Shown here piece by piece: positions 33,793 to 42,401 of a stretch of DNA of 64,000 nt. The stretch comes from Firmicutes bacterium UBA5201. Lineage in GTDB: Bacteria > Bacillota > Clostridia > Peptostreptococcales > Acidaminobacteraceae. The notes below the pieces were generated by a model, which saw nothing but the letters and a program-made list of their open reading frames with translations, was not told the DNA's origin and searched no databases. The stretch covers positions 66,745-130,744 of the forward strand of contig DHVT01000001.1 of NCBI GenBank assembly GCA_002412775.1, in the 5' to 3' direction. The translations under genes and the position numbers were made by a program. Each line of letters starts with the position of its first letter. Position 1 is the stretch's first letter.

Positions 33793-33798
33793 TATAAT
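33793..33798 (+). promoter_or_regulatory. -10 box of the SsuABC-like operon
   Basis: TATAAT at 33793-33798, 33 bases before the start codon; no convincing -35. Confidence 0.45.
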
Positions 33799-33830
33799 GA
33801 TATTGATAAGTCATTCAGAAGGAGTAACAG

Positions 33831-34811
33831 ATGAAATCTAAAAAAAATGTGATGTTATGGTTTATAATAATCATCATGATGATCATGACGACAAGTTGCG
33901 CGGTGAAAAAAAACAACTCGGAAAAAGAAAGTCTGATCATAGCCGACCAATTTGGTCTGGCATATGCTCCGATTGAAATTATGAAAGCAAAGGATTTTTT
34001 AAGGCAGGAATTGGATGAAGTGGGCGCTTTGGAAATCGATATTGAATGGAAAAGAATGGGTAACACGGCATCCATGCGTGAAGCCATGGTGTCGGGAGAT
34101 CTGGATATCGGTTTTGTGGGGATCCCTCCATTTTTGATCGGCAGGGACAATGGAATGGACTGGAAAATCATATCCGGAATCAGCGAGAGTCCATCTGCTT
34201 TGGTCACTACGGATGCATCCCTTGTTGGAATTGAGGATATCACCAAAGATCACAGAATCATATTGCCACAACCTGGTTCCATCCAACACATACTTCTGGC
34301 CATGTATGCAGAGAAAATCATCGGTAATGCAAAAGCTTTCGATCAGCAGCTCCAGACATTGGCACACCCGGATGGTTTGGTTGCCATGTCGACTGGAGAT
34401 CCGAACCAACTCCATTTCACCACCCCCCCGTTTCTTCAAAAGGAACTGGAAATAGCGGGTGCAAAAATTCTTGTGGACGGAGAAACTTGTTTTGGGGAAC
34501 CATTTACATTTATTGTAGGCATCTGTCCTCAAAGGGTTTATGACGATCGAGTCGTTTATGAAGCTTTTGAGAGAGCTTTGGAGCGATCGGTTCTGTTCAT
34601 GGCTGTGAATCCCGATGAGACACTGTCTATACTGGCTGAAGCCTATGAATATCCCATTGGGGAATTGCAGAAGTATCTTTCGAATGAACAGATGGAGTTC
34701 ACCACTGAAATCAAAGGCGTGGATATTTTCATTGATTTTATGACGAGAAACGGTTGGATTGAATCTGCAATGGATGAAGCTGATGTGCTATGGAGATCAA
34801 ATGGACAATAA
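33831..34811 (+). CDS. ABC transporter substrate-binding lipoprotein (SsuA/NMT1-like)
   Basis: 326 residues. Signal peptide and lipobox MTTSC (Cys23). Periplasmic-binding fold of the SsuA/ThiY/TauA class: LIIADQFGLAYAPIEIMKAKDF, AMVSGDLDIGFVGIPPFLIG, ILPQPGSIQHILLAM. Members bind sulfonates, nitrate, bicarbonate or pyrimidines; the ligand cannot be read from the sequence. First of three import genes; the permease start overlaps its end by 11 bases. Confidence 0.85.
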   Translation: MKSKKNVMLWFIIIIMMIMTTSCAVKKNNSEKESLIIADQFGLAYAPIEIMKAKDFLRQELDEVGALEIDIEWKRMGNTASMREAMVSGDLDIGFVGIPPFLIGRDNGMDWKIISGISESPSALVTTDASLVGIEDITKDHRIILPQPGSIQHILLAMYAEKIIGNAKAFDQQLQTLAHPDGLVAMSTGDPNQLHFTTPPFLQKELEIAGAKILVDGETCFGEPFTFIVGICPQRVYDDRVVYEAFERALERSVLFMAVNPDETLSILAEAYEYPIGELQKYLSNEQMEFTTEIKGVDIFIDFMTRNGWIESAMDEADVLWRSNGQ

Positions 34812-35562
34812 TGCAAGAAATCGATTCTACAGATGGATATTCGTTTTTCTGATACTGGTTTCATGGGAGTTCATCGCGCGTTCAGGGATCTTTACCCAAT
34901 CACTTTTCCCCAGTATGTTCAGTGTCATTAAAAGGCTTCTGGTGCTCATCACCAAAGAAAAACTTTTACTTAAGACAGCATATAGCATATCACTCGTCTT
35001 ACTTGCGATGGGTGCGAGTTTGGTGATTTCAACCATACTCATCCTAACGGGAAGAAAATTTCAGTGGATCGGCACGAATGTCGAACTCATGAATTCTGTC
35101 GCATCACCTCTTCCGGGAATCGCAATATTGCCACTTGTCATATTGTGGCTTGGAGTCCGCCAGGAAGCCATGTTTTTCATCATGATCCACGCGACACTTT
35201 GGCCGATGTGGCGTCAATTGAGTTTGGGGGTGGATCGTCTTCATTTAAGATACAATCGTTTTGAAAAGGCCTTTGTTCTTTCTCCATTGAGACGCTTTTA
35301 CCACATTTATTGTCTTGGGATCACTGAGGATTTGATAGCCGCAATGAGTGTTTCTTGGAGCAGGGGCTGGCGTGCGCTGATCAGTGTGGAGATGATATTC
35401 GGGATTGTCGGGACACAAACGGGATTGGGTTGGATGATATATGAAAGGCGCATGTATATGGATACTGAAGGCCTATATGCAGGGCTCATTGTGATTGCGC
35501 TCTGTGGCATCCTGTTTGAGTCTTTGATCTTCAAAAAACGCAACTTGAGGAGAATGACATGA
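34801..35562 (+). CDS. ABC transporter permease (SsuC/TauC-like)
   Basis: 253 residues with about six membrane segments and the EAA-type loop around FEKAFVLSPLRRFYHIYCLGITEDLIAAMSVSW. ATG 34801 lies inside the end of the binding-protein gene with GGAG just before it; an upstream in-frame ATG at 34759 is less likely. Overlaps the ATPase gene by 4 bases (ATGA). Confidence 0.85.
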   Translation: MDNNARNRFYRWIFVFLILVSWEFIARSGIFTQSLFPSMFSVIKRLLVLITKEKLLLKTAYSISLVLLAMGASLVISTILILTGRKFQWIGTNVELMNSVASPLPGIAILPLVILWLGVRQEAMFFIMIHATLWPMWRQLSLGVDRLHLRYNRFEKAFVLSPLRRFYHIYCLGITEDLIAAMSVSWSRGWRALISVEMIFGIVGTQTGLGWMIYERRMYMDTEGLYAGLIVIALCGILFESLIFKKRNLRRMT

Positions 35563-36164
35563 AACCACTGATCACTGTGACAAAACTTGGCAAGAAATTT
35601 GGTGGGGATTACATCATAAAAGACTTCAATCTTGTTTTGTATGAAAATGAGATTGTCGTCATCATGGGGCGCTCGGGAATCGGTAAAAGCACACTCCTCA
35701 ATATCATAGGAAAACTTGAGCCTCACGACACTGGAGAAATCATGTATGATGATAGTGTCTTCGATGGGATTGGAGTTCCATTTCCTTTTGTGTTTCAAGA
35801 GATGGAAACTTTATTGCCTTGGAAAACCGTAAGACAAAATATCGCTCTAGTCAACCCAAAAGCTTCTGCTGATTCTCTGGATGATTTGATAGAAAGTGTG
35901 GGTCTTACAGCTCATCAGGACAAATATCCCCACGAACTGTCAGGAGGAATGAAGCAAAGGGTTGGAATTGCAAGAGCGCTCATTTGTGCCTCAAAGGTAC
36001 TCCTCATGGATGAACCCTTTGGCAGTTTGGACAGGGAAATGAGATTGAGGCTTCAGGAGTTGTTGCTGAGCATCCAAAAAAAGTATGCGCTCAGCATCTT
36101 GTTTGTAACTCATGATGAAGAGGAGGCAAAGCAAATCGGAAATAGAATACTGACGATAGAATAA
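35559..36164 (+). CDS. ABC transporter ATP-binding protein (SsuB/TauB-like)
   Basis: 201 residues, short for the family but complete: Walker A GRSGIGKST, Q-loop FQEMETLLPW, signature LSGGMKQR, Walker B VLLMDEPFGSLD and H-loop FVTHDEEEA. FQEMETLLPWKTVRQN is typical of the nitrate/sulfonate/taurine class. Energises the preceding permease. Confidence 0.9.
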   Translation: MKPLITVTKLGKKFGGDYIIKDFNLVLYENEIVVIMGRSGIGKSTLLNIIGKLEPHDTGEIMYDDSVFDGIGVPFPFVFQEMETLLPWKTVRQNIALVNPKASADSLDDLIESVGLTAHQDKYPHELSGGMKQRVGIARALICASKVLLMDEPFGSLDREMRLRLQELLLSIQKKYALSILFVTHDEEEAKQIGNRILTIE

Positions 36165-36166
36165 AA

Positions 36167-36196
36167 AAAGGGAGACCCAACAGGAGTCTCCTTTAG
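36167..36196. terminator. Terminator between convergent operons
   Basis: AAAGGGAGAC and GTCTCCTTT flank a short loop; A-rich and T-rich flanks on the two sides. Confidence 0.65.
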
Positions 36197-36212
36197 TAAT
36201 ATAGAAGGGGGA

Positions 36213-37436
36213 TTATAAAGCGTTTTTGATGGCAACTTCGTCAAGCGCATAAATCTTTTCGGAGATTTTGCCTTCTTTGACGATGACGATTGCCGGAACT
36301 TGTTCAACTTTGAGCATCAAAGCCAAACCGTTGGATTTATAAGTGTCGATTCTACTGACAGCGATATTGCCGTTATGACTTTTCTCGATGGCTTCAATTG
36401 TTCCGAGAAATTCTCTTGATGGTGCATCGATTGCATTGTAGACATAGATCATTCCTGTCTTTTCGCTTTGCATGATTTTTGTATCGAAAAATTCTTTTTC
36501 AGCGATGTAACGCTCTGCAACTGTACCGGCGATGGCACCATCACCTACAGCGGTTGCGATTTGCTTGAGGTATTTATCCGTAACGTCTCCGATGGCGAAA
36601 ACACCTTCGAGTTCGGTTTCTTTCTTCTCATTGACTGTGATGTATTTTTGTCTGGTGAGCGTCAATTGGTCTTCAAAGAGTTCAGAGTTTGGAAGGTATC
36701 CGATGAACTCAAAACAGCTGTCACTTACAAGTGGAATCTCGTCACCGTTCTTGATGTTTTTAAGTACCACTGTCTCGAGGTGGTCATTGCCTTCAAATCT
36801 GGATACTACAGAGTTCCACACAAACTCCATTTTGGGGTTTGAAAATGCGGCTTCTTTAGCGATTTCGTTACAGTCCATTTTAGGATAATCATGCATAACT
36901 GAAACAGTGACTTTGTCCGCAAATTTGGTGAGGAACATCCCTTCCTCAATCGCAGCATCGCCGGATCCTATTACGACTACATGCTTGCCGGTATTTGCAG
37001 CCGCATCACACGTGGCGCAAAAGCTTATGCCTTTGTCAAAGAGGAATTTTTCTTCATTTTCAGCGCCAGTTGTTCTGGATCGTCCACCGGTTGCTATGAT
37101 GACAGCTTTTGCGATGTATTTATTTCTAAACGTTTCAACGATTTTTTCTTCTCCTTTCAAATCGACGCTTGTAACAGCGGTCAATTTGAAGTCAACGCCC
37201 ATATTTTTAGCTTGCTCTTTCATGAGGTTGGTGATTTCTTCGCCTTTTGGTGCGGTTGGAAATCCAGGGTAGTTTGCAATTTCATTTGTATAGGTTGCCA
37301 AACCACCGATTAGAGCTTTTTCGAGCAATAATGTATTAAGTCTGGCACGACCTGTATAGATCGCCGCACTGAGTCCTGCTGGGCCACCACCGATGATCAC
37401 CACGTCATAATGTTCGGTTACTTTTTCTCTTGCCAT
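36213..37436 (-). CDS. Thioredoxin-reductase-like flavoprotein fused to a degenerate thioredoxin domain
   Basis: 407 residues, about 95 longer than TrxB. FAD motif GGGPAGLSAA (17-26), redox site CATC (about 140-143), second nucleotide-binding motif GSGDAA (about 158-163), C-terminal FAD motif GVFAIGD. The basic HRR segment that binds the NADPH phosphate in TrxB is missing (SVMHDYPKMDCNE instead), so NADPH may not be the donor. The last 95 residues look like thioredoxin, but CxxC is replaced by IDAPSREF; the cis-Pro region QVPAIVIV remains. Last gene of a minus-strand sulfur-trafficking operon. Confidence 0.85.
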   Translation of the reverse strand: MAREKVTEHYDVVIIGGGPAGLSAAIYTGRARLNTLLLEKALIGGLATYTNEIANYPGFPTAPKGEEITNLMKEQAKNMGVDFKLTAVTSVDLKGEEKIVETFRNKYIAKAVIIATGGRSRTTGAENEEKFLFDKGISFCATCDAAANTGKHVVVIGSGDAAIEEGMFLTKFADKVTVSVMHDYPKMDCNEIAKEAAFSNPKMEFVWNSVVSRFEGNDHLETVVLKNIKNGDEIPLVSDSCFEFIGYLPNSELFEDQLTLTRQKYITVNEKKETELEGVFAIGDVTDKYLKQIATAVGDGAIAGTVAERYIAEKEFFDTKIMQSEKTGMIYVYNAIDAPSREFLGTIEAIEKSHNGNIAVSRIDTYKSNGLALMLKVEQVPAIVIVKEGKISEKIYALDEVAIKNAL

Positions 37437-37494
37437 TGATTTAAGCCTCCATATGAATGGAGCGATTGCGACGACGCAATCGCCCTAAATTAAA

Positions 37495-38055
37495 TTACAT
37501 GAAATATTTCACTAAAAGTTTGCTGCCGATTACCGCGCCTACGAAAAGGCTGAGCGCAAATACCCATCCGGATAGTGCGAGTGATGAGATGCCACTGTAA
37601 AAGGCACCGATGTTACAGCCAAGAGCAAGTCTTGCTCCGTAACCCATCATGAGTCCACCGACTACCGCAGCAACAATCTGCTTTACAGATTTGATCTTCT
37701 TGATTTTGAATCCTGATGCGATCAATGTTGCAGCTAAGGCACCTGTGATAATACCGATATTACGCCATGATTCCGGATGGTTCAAAATACCGTTTTCCAG
37801 AGTGGCTTGTGCACCTGAACTCGCGAAGTAGTACCACTTGTCAACATTTCCTCCGACAGCCCTGAAGAGCCAAGCTCCCCAGTATGCAAAAGTACCCGAG
37901 ACCCCCCAAGGGTTACCAGTGACGGCGAGTGTGACAATTTGGAATAATGAAAGCAGGAGAGCAGCAGTCACATAAGGAAATGCATTTTTCCCCCATCTCA
38001 CATAATATTCATTTGACTTTACTCGATCAAAGAATTTCTTTTTATCATCTGCCAA
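37495..38055 (-). CDS. YeeE/YedE (DUF395) family half-transporter, second half
   Basis: 186 residues from a TTG start behind GGAGGTG. About five membrane segments. Carries ALGCNIGAFYSGISSLALSGW, the conserved Cys motif of the C-terminal half of TsuA/YeeE thiosulfate channels. The full-length protein is about 330-350 residues; here the halves are separate genes (this one and 38364-39047) with a TusA gene between them. Likely moves thiosulfate or another sulfur species across the membrane. Confidence 0.85.
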   Translation of the reverse strand: MADDKKKFFDRVKSNEYYVRWGKNAFPYVTAALLLSLFQIVTLAVTGNPWGVSGTFAYWGAWLFRAVGGNVDKWYYFASSGAQATLENGILNHPESWRNIGIITGALAATLIASGFKIKKIKSVKQIVAAVVGGLMMGYGARLALGCNIGAFYSGISSLALSGWVFALSLFVGAVIGSKLLVKYFM

Positions 38056-38094
38056 TTTACGACACCTCCAAATTTGGTGTTATTATACTTGTAA

Positions 38095-38322
38095 TTACTT
38101 AGTTTTTTCGATGATTACTTCCCATTCTCCGTCATCAACTTCTTCGACTTCAACATTGTAACCGTCTTTTCTTGCCCACTCAGGTAAATTTTTCATTGCG
38201 CAGCTGTGGTCGATCTGAACAATCAGCACATCGCCGATTTCTAATTCCTTGATTTTGTTTTGAGCTTTCACTAAAGGTACTGGACATGCTTCTCCGAAAC
38301 AATCTAAGATAACTTCTTTCAT
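38095..38322 (-). CDS. TusA/SirA-like sulfur carrier
   Basis: 75 residues. DCFGEACPVPLVKAQNKI contains the CPxP motif (Cys13) that carries a persulfide, and the fold ends in IDHSCAMKNLPEWA. Lies between the two YeeE/YedE halves; TusA-like partners (TsuB) are required by thiosulfate transporters of this type. A second TusA gene lies at 40111-40332. Confidence 0.92.
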   Translation of the reverse strand: MKEVILDCFGEACPVPLVKAQNKIKELEIGDVLIVQIDHSCAMKNLPEWARKDGYNVEVEEVDDGEWEVIIEKTK

Positions 38323-38363
38323 TTTTTTTTCCTCCTGAATTTTAATTTTTAATTTGGGTAAAA

Positions 38364-39047
38364 CTAATGTGATGCGCCTCTTTTTTGCTCGTATTTTTCA
38401 GCAAAGATATAGAGCGCTACTAATACTATCATTTGTAATGCCACAGCCCCGAACCAACCGAAAAGGTCAGGTAAGAATACTTTTGGGCCTTTGGATATGA
38501 AGTTTTCCATCCACCAACCGAAGTCATGTGCACCCCATAGAGAGCCCATCATGAAAAAGAAGAATGCAATGGTGTTCATTATGAATCCTTCACCGACACG
38601 CATCAGTGTTCCAGATGCACATCCGCCTGCAATGACCATGCCAATGCCGAAGATGATGCCTCCGAGCACGGTGGCCAAACTGATTGGTGCAACGTAACTC
38701 ATACCAGGAATCGGTAGACCTGCACTCATATAACCGTATTTGATTGCTGTGAATCCGATGGTTGTCACAGCTAGAGCGACTATTACTGCTCTTGTGAGTG
38801 ATGTGCCACCCGTCAAATAAGGGTCACGCATGGAAGCTGTAAAACAGAAACGACCTTTTTGTAAAATAACACCGAAGGCGTTACCTGTCAGCCAGAAAAA
38901 TGCAATCGTTGGTGATTTGGTATTGAGCCAAAGTCCGACCAGGGCAACCAATACTACCGTGAGAACGCCATATGGAATCTGGTTCTTCTTCGGTTTACGA
39001 TTAGCTGAAGAGCGTCTTGGTGATGCTGCTTTAGTTTGTTCAGCCAT
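38364..39047 (-). CDS. YeeE/YedE (DUF395) family half-transporter, first half
   Basis: 227 residues. A basic cytoplasmic start (TKAASPRRSSANRKPKK), then about five membrane segments with LQKGRFCFTASMRDPYLTGG and IAGGCASGTLMRVGEG, the two Cys motifs of the N-terminal half of TsuA/YeeE. Together with the 186-residue partner all three conserved cysteines are present. First gene of the minus-strand operon, divergent from a LysR gene. Confidence 0.87.
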   Translation of the reverse strand: MAEQTKAASPRRSSANRKPKKNQIPYGVLTVVLVALVGLWLNTKSPTIAFFWLTGNAFGVILQKGRFCFTASMRDPYLTGGTSLTRAVIVALAVTTIGFTAIKYGYMSAGLPIPGMSYVAPISLATVLGGIIFGIGMVIAGGCASGTLMRVGEGFIMNTIAFFFFMMGSLWGAHDFGWWMENFISKGPKVFLPDLFGWFGAVALQMIVLVALYIFAEKYEQKRGASH

Positions 39048-39102
39048 GTTTTCACACTCCTAAAAAAAAGTTTGCTATACTCTTAACAATCTCACAAGTT
39101 TA

Positions 39103-39118
39103 TGATAACATTTTATCA
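39103..39118. promoter_or_regulatory. Palindrome between yeeE operon and lysR
   Basis: TGATAA-CATT-TTATCA, perfect 16-base inverted repeat with the T-N11-A layout of LysR-type operators, in the divergent promoter region. Confidence 0.55.
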
Positions 39119-39214
39119 AGGATTGTATTACAGTATATTTGTGAAGCAGTATAAGAAAAACCGATAGCCAGATTTAAGCAACATAAGGCATGATAAATAT
39201 GAAAGAGGTGACGT

Positions 39215-40114
39215 ATGAATCTGACCGCACTAGAGTACTTTAGAGAAGTGGTTGAAACGAAAAGCATATCCAAGGTGGCAATGAATCGTCACATCTCACA
39301 GTCGGCGCTCAGTCAAAACATTCATAAACTGGAGGACGAAGTGGGTTATCAACTGCTGGAGAGAAGCAATAAAGGTGTCGAACCCACAGAGGCAGGACGG
39401 ATTCTTTTTACTTACTCAGGCACGATGCTCAGAATCTATAAGAAAATGCAAGAAGAACTGGAGGCGTTGACGCACAGCACCGAAAACATCAGAATCAACG
39501 GATATTTGTCATTGGTGGACTATTCACTTCCATGCGTTCTTTATAAAGTCAAAAAAAAATATCCCAAATATACATTTGAGATGCATGCCAAAGGCAATAT
39601 GGATTCCATAACGGATTTGCTCAACGAACTCACGGACCTGTGTTTTGTGACGGAAGAACCTTGTGACAATCGATTGGAATTTGAAAAGATCGGCAAAGAG
39701 AAGATTGTTCTCGTTGCCAATTACAATTCGAGGATTCCGGACAAAATAGATGTCAGAGATCTTCAAAAATATGAAATGGTCCTATTGGATGACAATGCGC
39801 TGACAATATCGAATTTCTTGAAGCACAAGTTGAAGAACTTTGATATGTCCATCGACCAGATTCCGATCATGTTTAAAGTGGATTCGATTCCCGCGGCCAA
39901 ATCATCAGTGACCAACAACTTAGGGATCTGTTTTCTACCTTACATGTCCGTGAAAAAAGAAATCTATGAGAAGCGTTTCAAACTCATAGAAGTGGAAAAT
40001 TGCAATTTGGACTACAATATATATTTGGTTTCAAGGTCGAAGGCGGAAAGAGACCGTCCTACGACAGACGTATACCATTATTTTGTCGATAACGGAGAAA
40101 AAGATTTCTGCTAA
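39215..40114 (+). CDS. LysR-family transcriptional regulator
   Basis: 299 residues. Winged HTH at the N-terminus (MNLTALEYFREVVETKSISKVAMNRHISQSALSQNIHKLEDE) and a two-lobe effector domain (about 90-290). Divergent from the YeeE/TusA/TrxR operon, with a palindromic operator between them, so it probably controls sulfur uptake there. Effector not known; O-acetylserine or a sulfur anion would be usual. Confidence 0.9.
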   Translation: MNLTALEYFREVVETKSISKVAMNRHISQSALSQNIHKLEDEVGYQLLERSNKGVEPTEAGRILFTYSGTMLRIYKKMQEELEALTHSTENIRINGYLSLVDYSLPCVLYKVKKKYPKYTFEMHAKGNMDSITDLLNELTDLCFVTEEPCDNRLEFEKIGKEKIVLVANYNSRIPDKIDVRDLQKYEMVLLDDNALTISNFLKHKLKNFDMSIDQIPIMFKVDSIPAAKSSVTNNLGICFLPYMSVKKEIYEKRFKLIEVENCNLDYNIYLVSRSKAERDRPTTDVYHYFVDNGEKDFC

Positions 40115-40332
40115 AAGGGTTTGGTGATTACAATTTCCCAGACGCCGTTCATCACTTCTTCGATTTTGTACTCGATATTTGTCTTTTTGAGGGCTTCTTG
40201 TATGGATTCGATGACACAACTGTGATCGACGACCATTTCAAAGGATTCGCCCGGACTCAGCAGTTTGATTTCATGTTGCATTTTCAGTAAGGGAATCGGG
40301 CAAATGTCTCCAAAGCAATCGAGCTTGATCAT
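40111..40332 (-). CDS. Second TusA/SirA-like sulfur carrier
   Basis: 73 residues. CFGDICPIPLLKMQHEI with the CPxP motif (Cys11) and VVDHSCVIESIQEAL. Convergent with lysR, overlapping its stop by 4 bases. Paralogue of the TusA at 38095-38322. Confidence 0.92.
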   Translation of the reverse strand: MIKLDCFGDICPIPLLKMQHEIKLLSPGESFEMVVDHSCVIESIQEALKKTNIEYKIEEVMNGVWEIVITKPF

Positions 40333-40362
40333 ATTTGTTCCTCACAGTTTTTACGGATTTGT

Positions 40363-40391
40363 TTGACAAAATATTATCTAAGCACATTATA
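40363..40391 (+). promoter_or_regulatory. Promoter of the GT2/ATP-grasp operon
   Basis: TTGACA 40363-40368 and ATTATA 40386-40391, 17-base spacer (TTATAT one base on is also possible). Confidence 0.6.
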
Positions 40392-40433
40392 TCAGATGGC
40401 CATGCAGGTTTCAATGCAAGTAGTGGAGGCATT

Positions 40434-41186
40434 ATGAAGTTTTCGATTTTGATTCCGGTTTATAACAGTGAAAAGTCCATTCCCAAGCTCGTTGATGAAA
40501 TCAGGGGCTTTTTCTCAATGAGAAACGAAAGCTATGAAATTGTTTTTGTGGATGATTGCAGCACTGATGGCAGCTGGGCTGAAATTGAGAGAATGTGTGC
40601 CGGCTTTGATCAGATCAGGGGACTTCATATGGATCGCAATCGGGGACAACAGATGGCCCTTTATTGGGGGCTTAAATATTGTGAAGGCGACTATGCAGTG
40701 ACTATGGATGATGATTTGCAGCATGACATATTGGATCTCGATTTGTTGATCAGATGTGCTGAAAGAGGTTCGGATCTTGTTTTTGGAATATATGATGCCT
40801 ATGGAAGCAATGGAATCCGATCAAAAGGGTCATCGATTGTCGGGCATTTTTTCAAGAAAAATTATCCGAATTTGAATGGCAGACGCGTCAGCAGTTATAG
40901 GCTCATCCACAAATCGGTTTATCAATCTTTGAATCAAAGGGAACTTGATTTTGTCTATCTGAGTGCCGAACTTCTAATAATTTCAAAATCAGTAGGCAAT
41001 GTATTTGTGAAACGCCGTGAAAGGCAGTATGGAGAGTCCGGATATACTTTAAGAAAATGTGTTGCAATTGCATTGAAACTCAATATTTATTATGGAATGC
41101 CAGTATTGAAACATCTGCGGAAGGTTGGTACAAATGAAACGTGTGTTGATGGTCGGTGCGGGAAGTTGTCAAATCAATGGGATTAA
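40434..41186 (+). CDS. Family 2 glycosyltransferase (DPM/ArnC-like catalytic domain)
   Basis: 250 residues. GT-A fold with VFVDDCSTDGSW and the metal-binding MDDDLQHD. Resembles polyprenyl-phosphate glycosyltransferases but lacks the C-terminal membrane segments of ArnC. GGAGG precedes ATG 40434; 33 upstream in-frame codons cross the promoter. Overlaps the ATP-grasp gene by 53 bases. Possibly prepares a lipid-linked sugar for the GT39 enzyme encoded nearby. Confidence 0.87.
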   Translation: MKFSILIPVYNSEKSIPKLVDEIRGFFSMRNESYEIVFVDDCSTDGSWAEIERMCAGFDQIRGLHMDRNRGQQMALYWGLKYCEGDYAVTMDDDLQHDILDLDLLIRCAERGSDLVFGIYDAYGSNGIRSKGSSIVGHFFKKNYPNLNGRRVSSYRLIHKSVYQSLNQRELDFVYLSAELLIISKSVGNVFVKRRERQYGESGYTLRKCVAIALKLNIYYGMPVLKHLRKVGTNETCVDGRCGKLSNQWD

Positions 41187-42396
41187 GAGACTGAAGGCCA
41201 TGGGCTACCAAACGATCGTTGCCGATTACAGCGCTTCGTCAGGAGGCAAACAGCTTGCGGATATCGCTGTGCTTGCGGATGCATTCGATGCAAAGGCGAT
41301 AGAACGCTGCGCTCAAGAATATAAAGTGGATGCCATCATGACCGTAGGCACAGACCAACCGGTTTTGACAGTGGCGCTCGCAGCTGAAAAGAGTGGCCTT
41401 TACACGTTCATTCCATCGGCTACCGCACTTGAAGTGACCAATAAGAAGTGGATGAAACGCATATTCCTCGAACATGACATTCCTACAGCCCCTTTTACGC
41501 TTCTTTCCAAAATGGATTCTGTGGAGGAAACCGTTCAATTCGAGGGACCTTATGTCGTGAAACCCATTGATTCACAAGGCCAACGAGGTATATTCAAACT
41601 CAATGACCTGAAAGCTGTAGAGTCCTCATTGGATCAAGTCCTGAGGTACTCGCGATCAGATGAGATATTGGTGGAGCAATTTTATGACAATGATGAAGTG
41701 ACCGTCAGCGGTTGGGTTCATGACGGCAAAGTCAAAGTGCTTACACTTACGGATCGAGTGACTTTTTCTCCGGAACAAAATATCGGTGTTTGCACCTCGC
41801 ATGAATATCCGAGCAAATACTCAGTAAGATATGGACAGGAAATCACTGCGCTATCAGAAAAGATTTGTAAAGTTTTTCATATTGGCGAAGGGCCAATCTA
41901 TTTTCAGTTTCTGATTGGTGCTGGTGGCGTTCTGGTCAACGAAATTGCGTGTCGTTTGGGTGGGGCTTATGAAGATGTGACCATTCCATATGCCACAGGA
42001 GTGGATGTGTTGGAACTCAACATACTTGGTGTCTCGGAACGCGCACTTTATGAGGACCGGATAAAACACATTTATTGCAAAGGAACAGAAATGGTCAAAC
42101 CCTTCAGTACCCAGCTTTTCTTTTGCAGGTCCGGTAAGGTGCACGAGATGACTTCAATCGATCAAGTGAAAGCGATGCCCTTTATTCTTGATGCGGGCTA
42201 CAATTTTGAAACCGGAGATGAGATTCCTGAAACCGAGAACGCTTCCGCTCGTGTTGGGTACGCAGTAATCATAGGAAGGGATGAAGATGAACTTCAAAAA
42301 AACATTTCGATGTTTTATGATCTTGTTGAAGTGCGAAATGAAACGGGAGACAATTTAATGATCAGGCAAAAAAGAAATCGCATCGAATCCTTTTGA
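41134..42396 (+). CDS. ATP-grasp carboxylate-amine ligase-like protein
   Basis: 420 residues. N-terminal preATP-grasp Rossmann part (MKRVLMVGAGSCQ), ATP-grasp domain (about 110-310; YVVKPIDSQGQRGIF, EILVEQFYDNDEVTVSGW, VNEIACRLGGAYED). Relatives join a carboxylate to an amine (amino-acid ligases, PurK/CarB-like). In a glycan cluster it might attach an amino acid to an amino sugar, which is inference. Start ATG 41134 is inside the preceding gene in another frame. Confidence 0.8.
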   Translation: MKRVLMVGAGSCQINGIKRLKAMGYQTIVADYSASSGGKQLADIAVLADAFDAKAIERCAQEYKVDAIMTVGTDQPVLTVALAAEKSGLYTFIPSATALEVTNKKWMKRIFLEHDIPTAPFTLLSKMDSVEETVQFEGPYVVKPIDSQGQRGIFKLNDLKAVESSLDQVLRYSRSDEILVEQFYDNDEVTVSGWVHDGKVKVLTLTDRVTFSPEQNIGVCTSHEYPSKYSVRYGQEITALSEKICKVFHIGEGPIYFQFLIGAGGVLVNEIACRLGGAYEDVTIPYATGVDVLELNILGVSERALYEDRIKHIYCKGTEMVKPFSTQLFFCRSGKVHEMTSIDQVKAMPFILDAGYNFETGDEIPETENASARVGYAVIIGRDEDELQKNISMFYDLVEVRNETGDNLMIRQKRNRIESF

Positions 42397-42401
42397 TCAA
42401 A

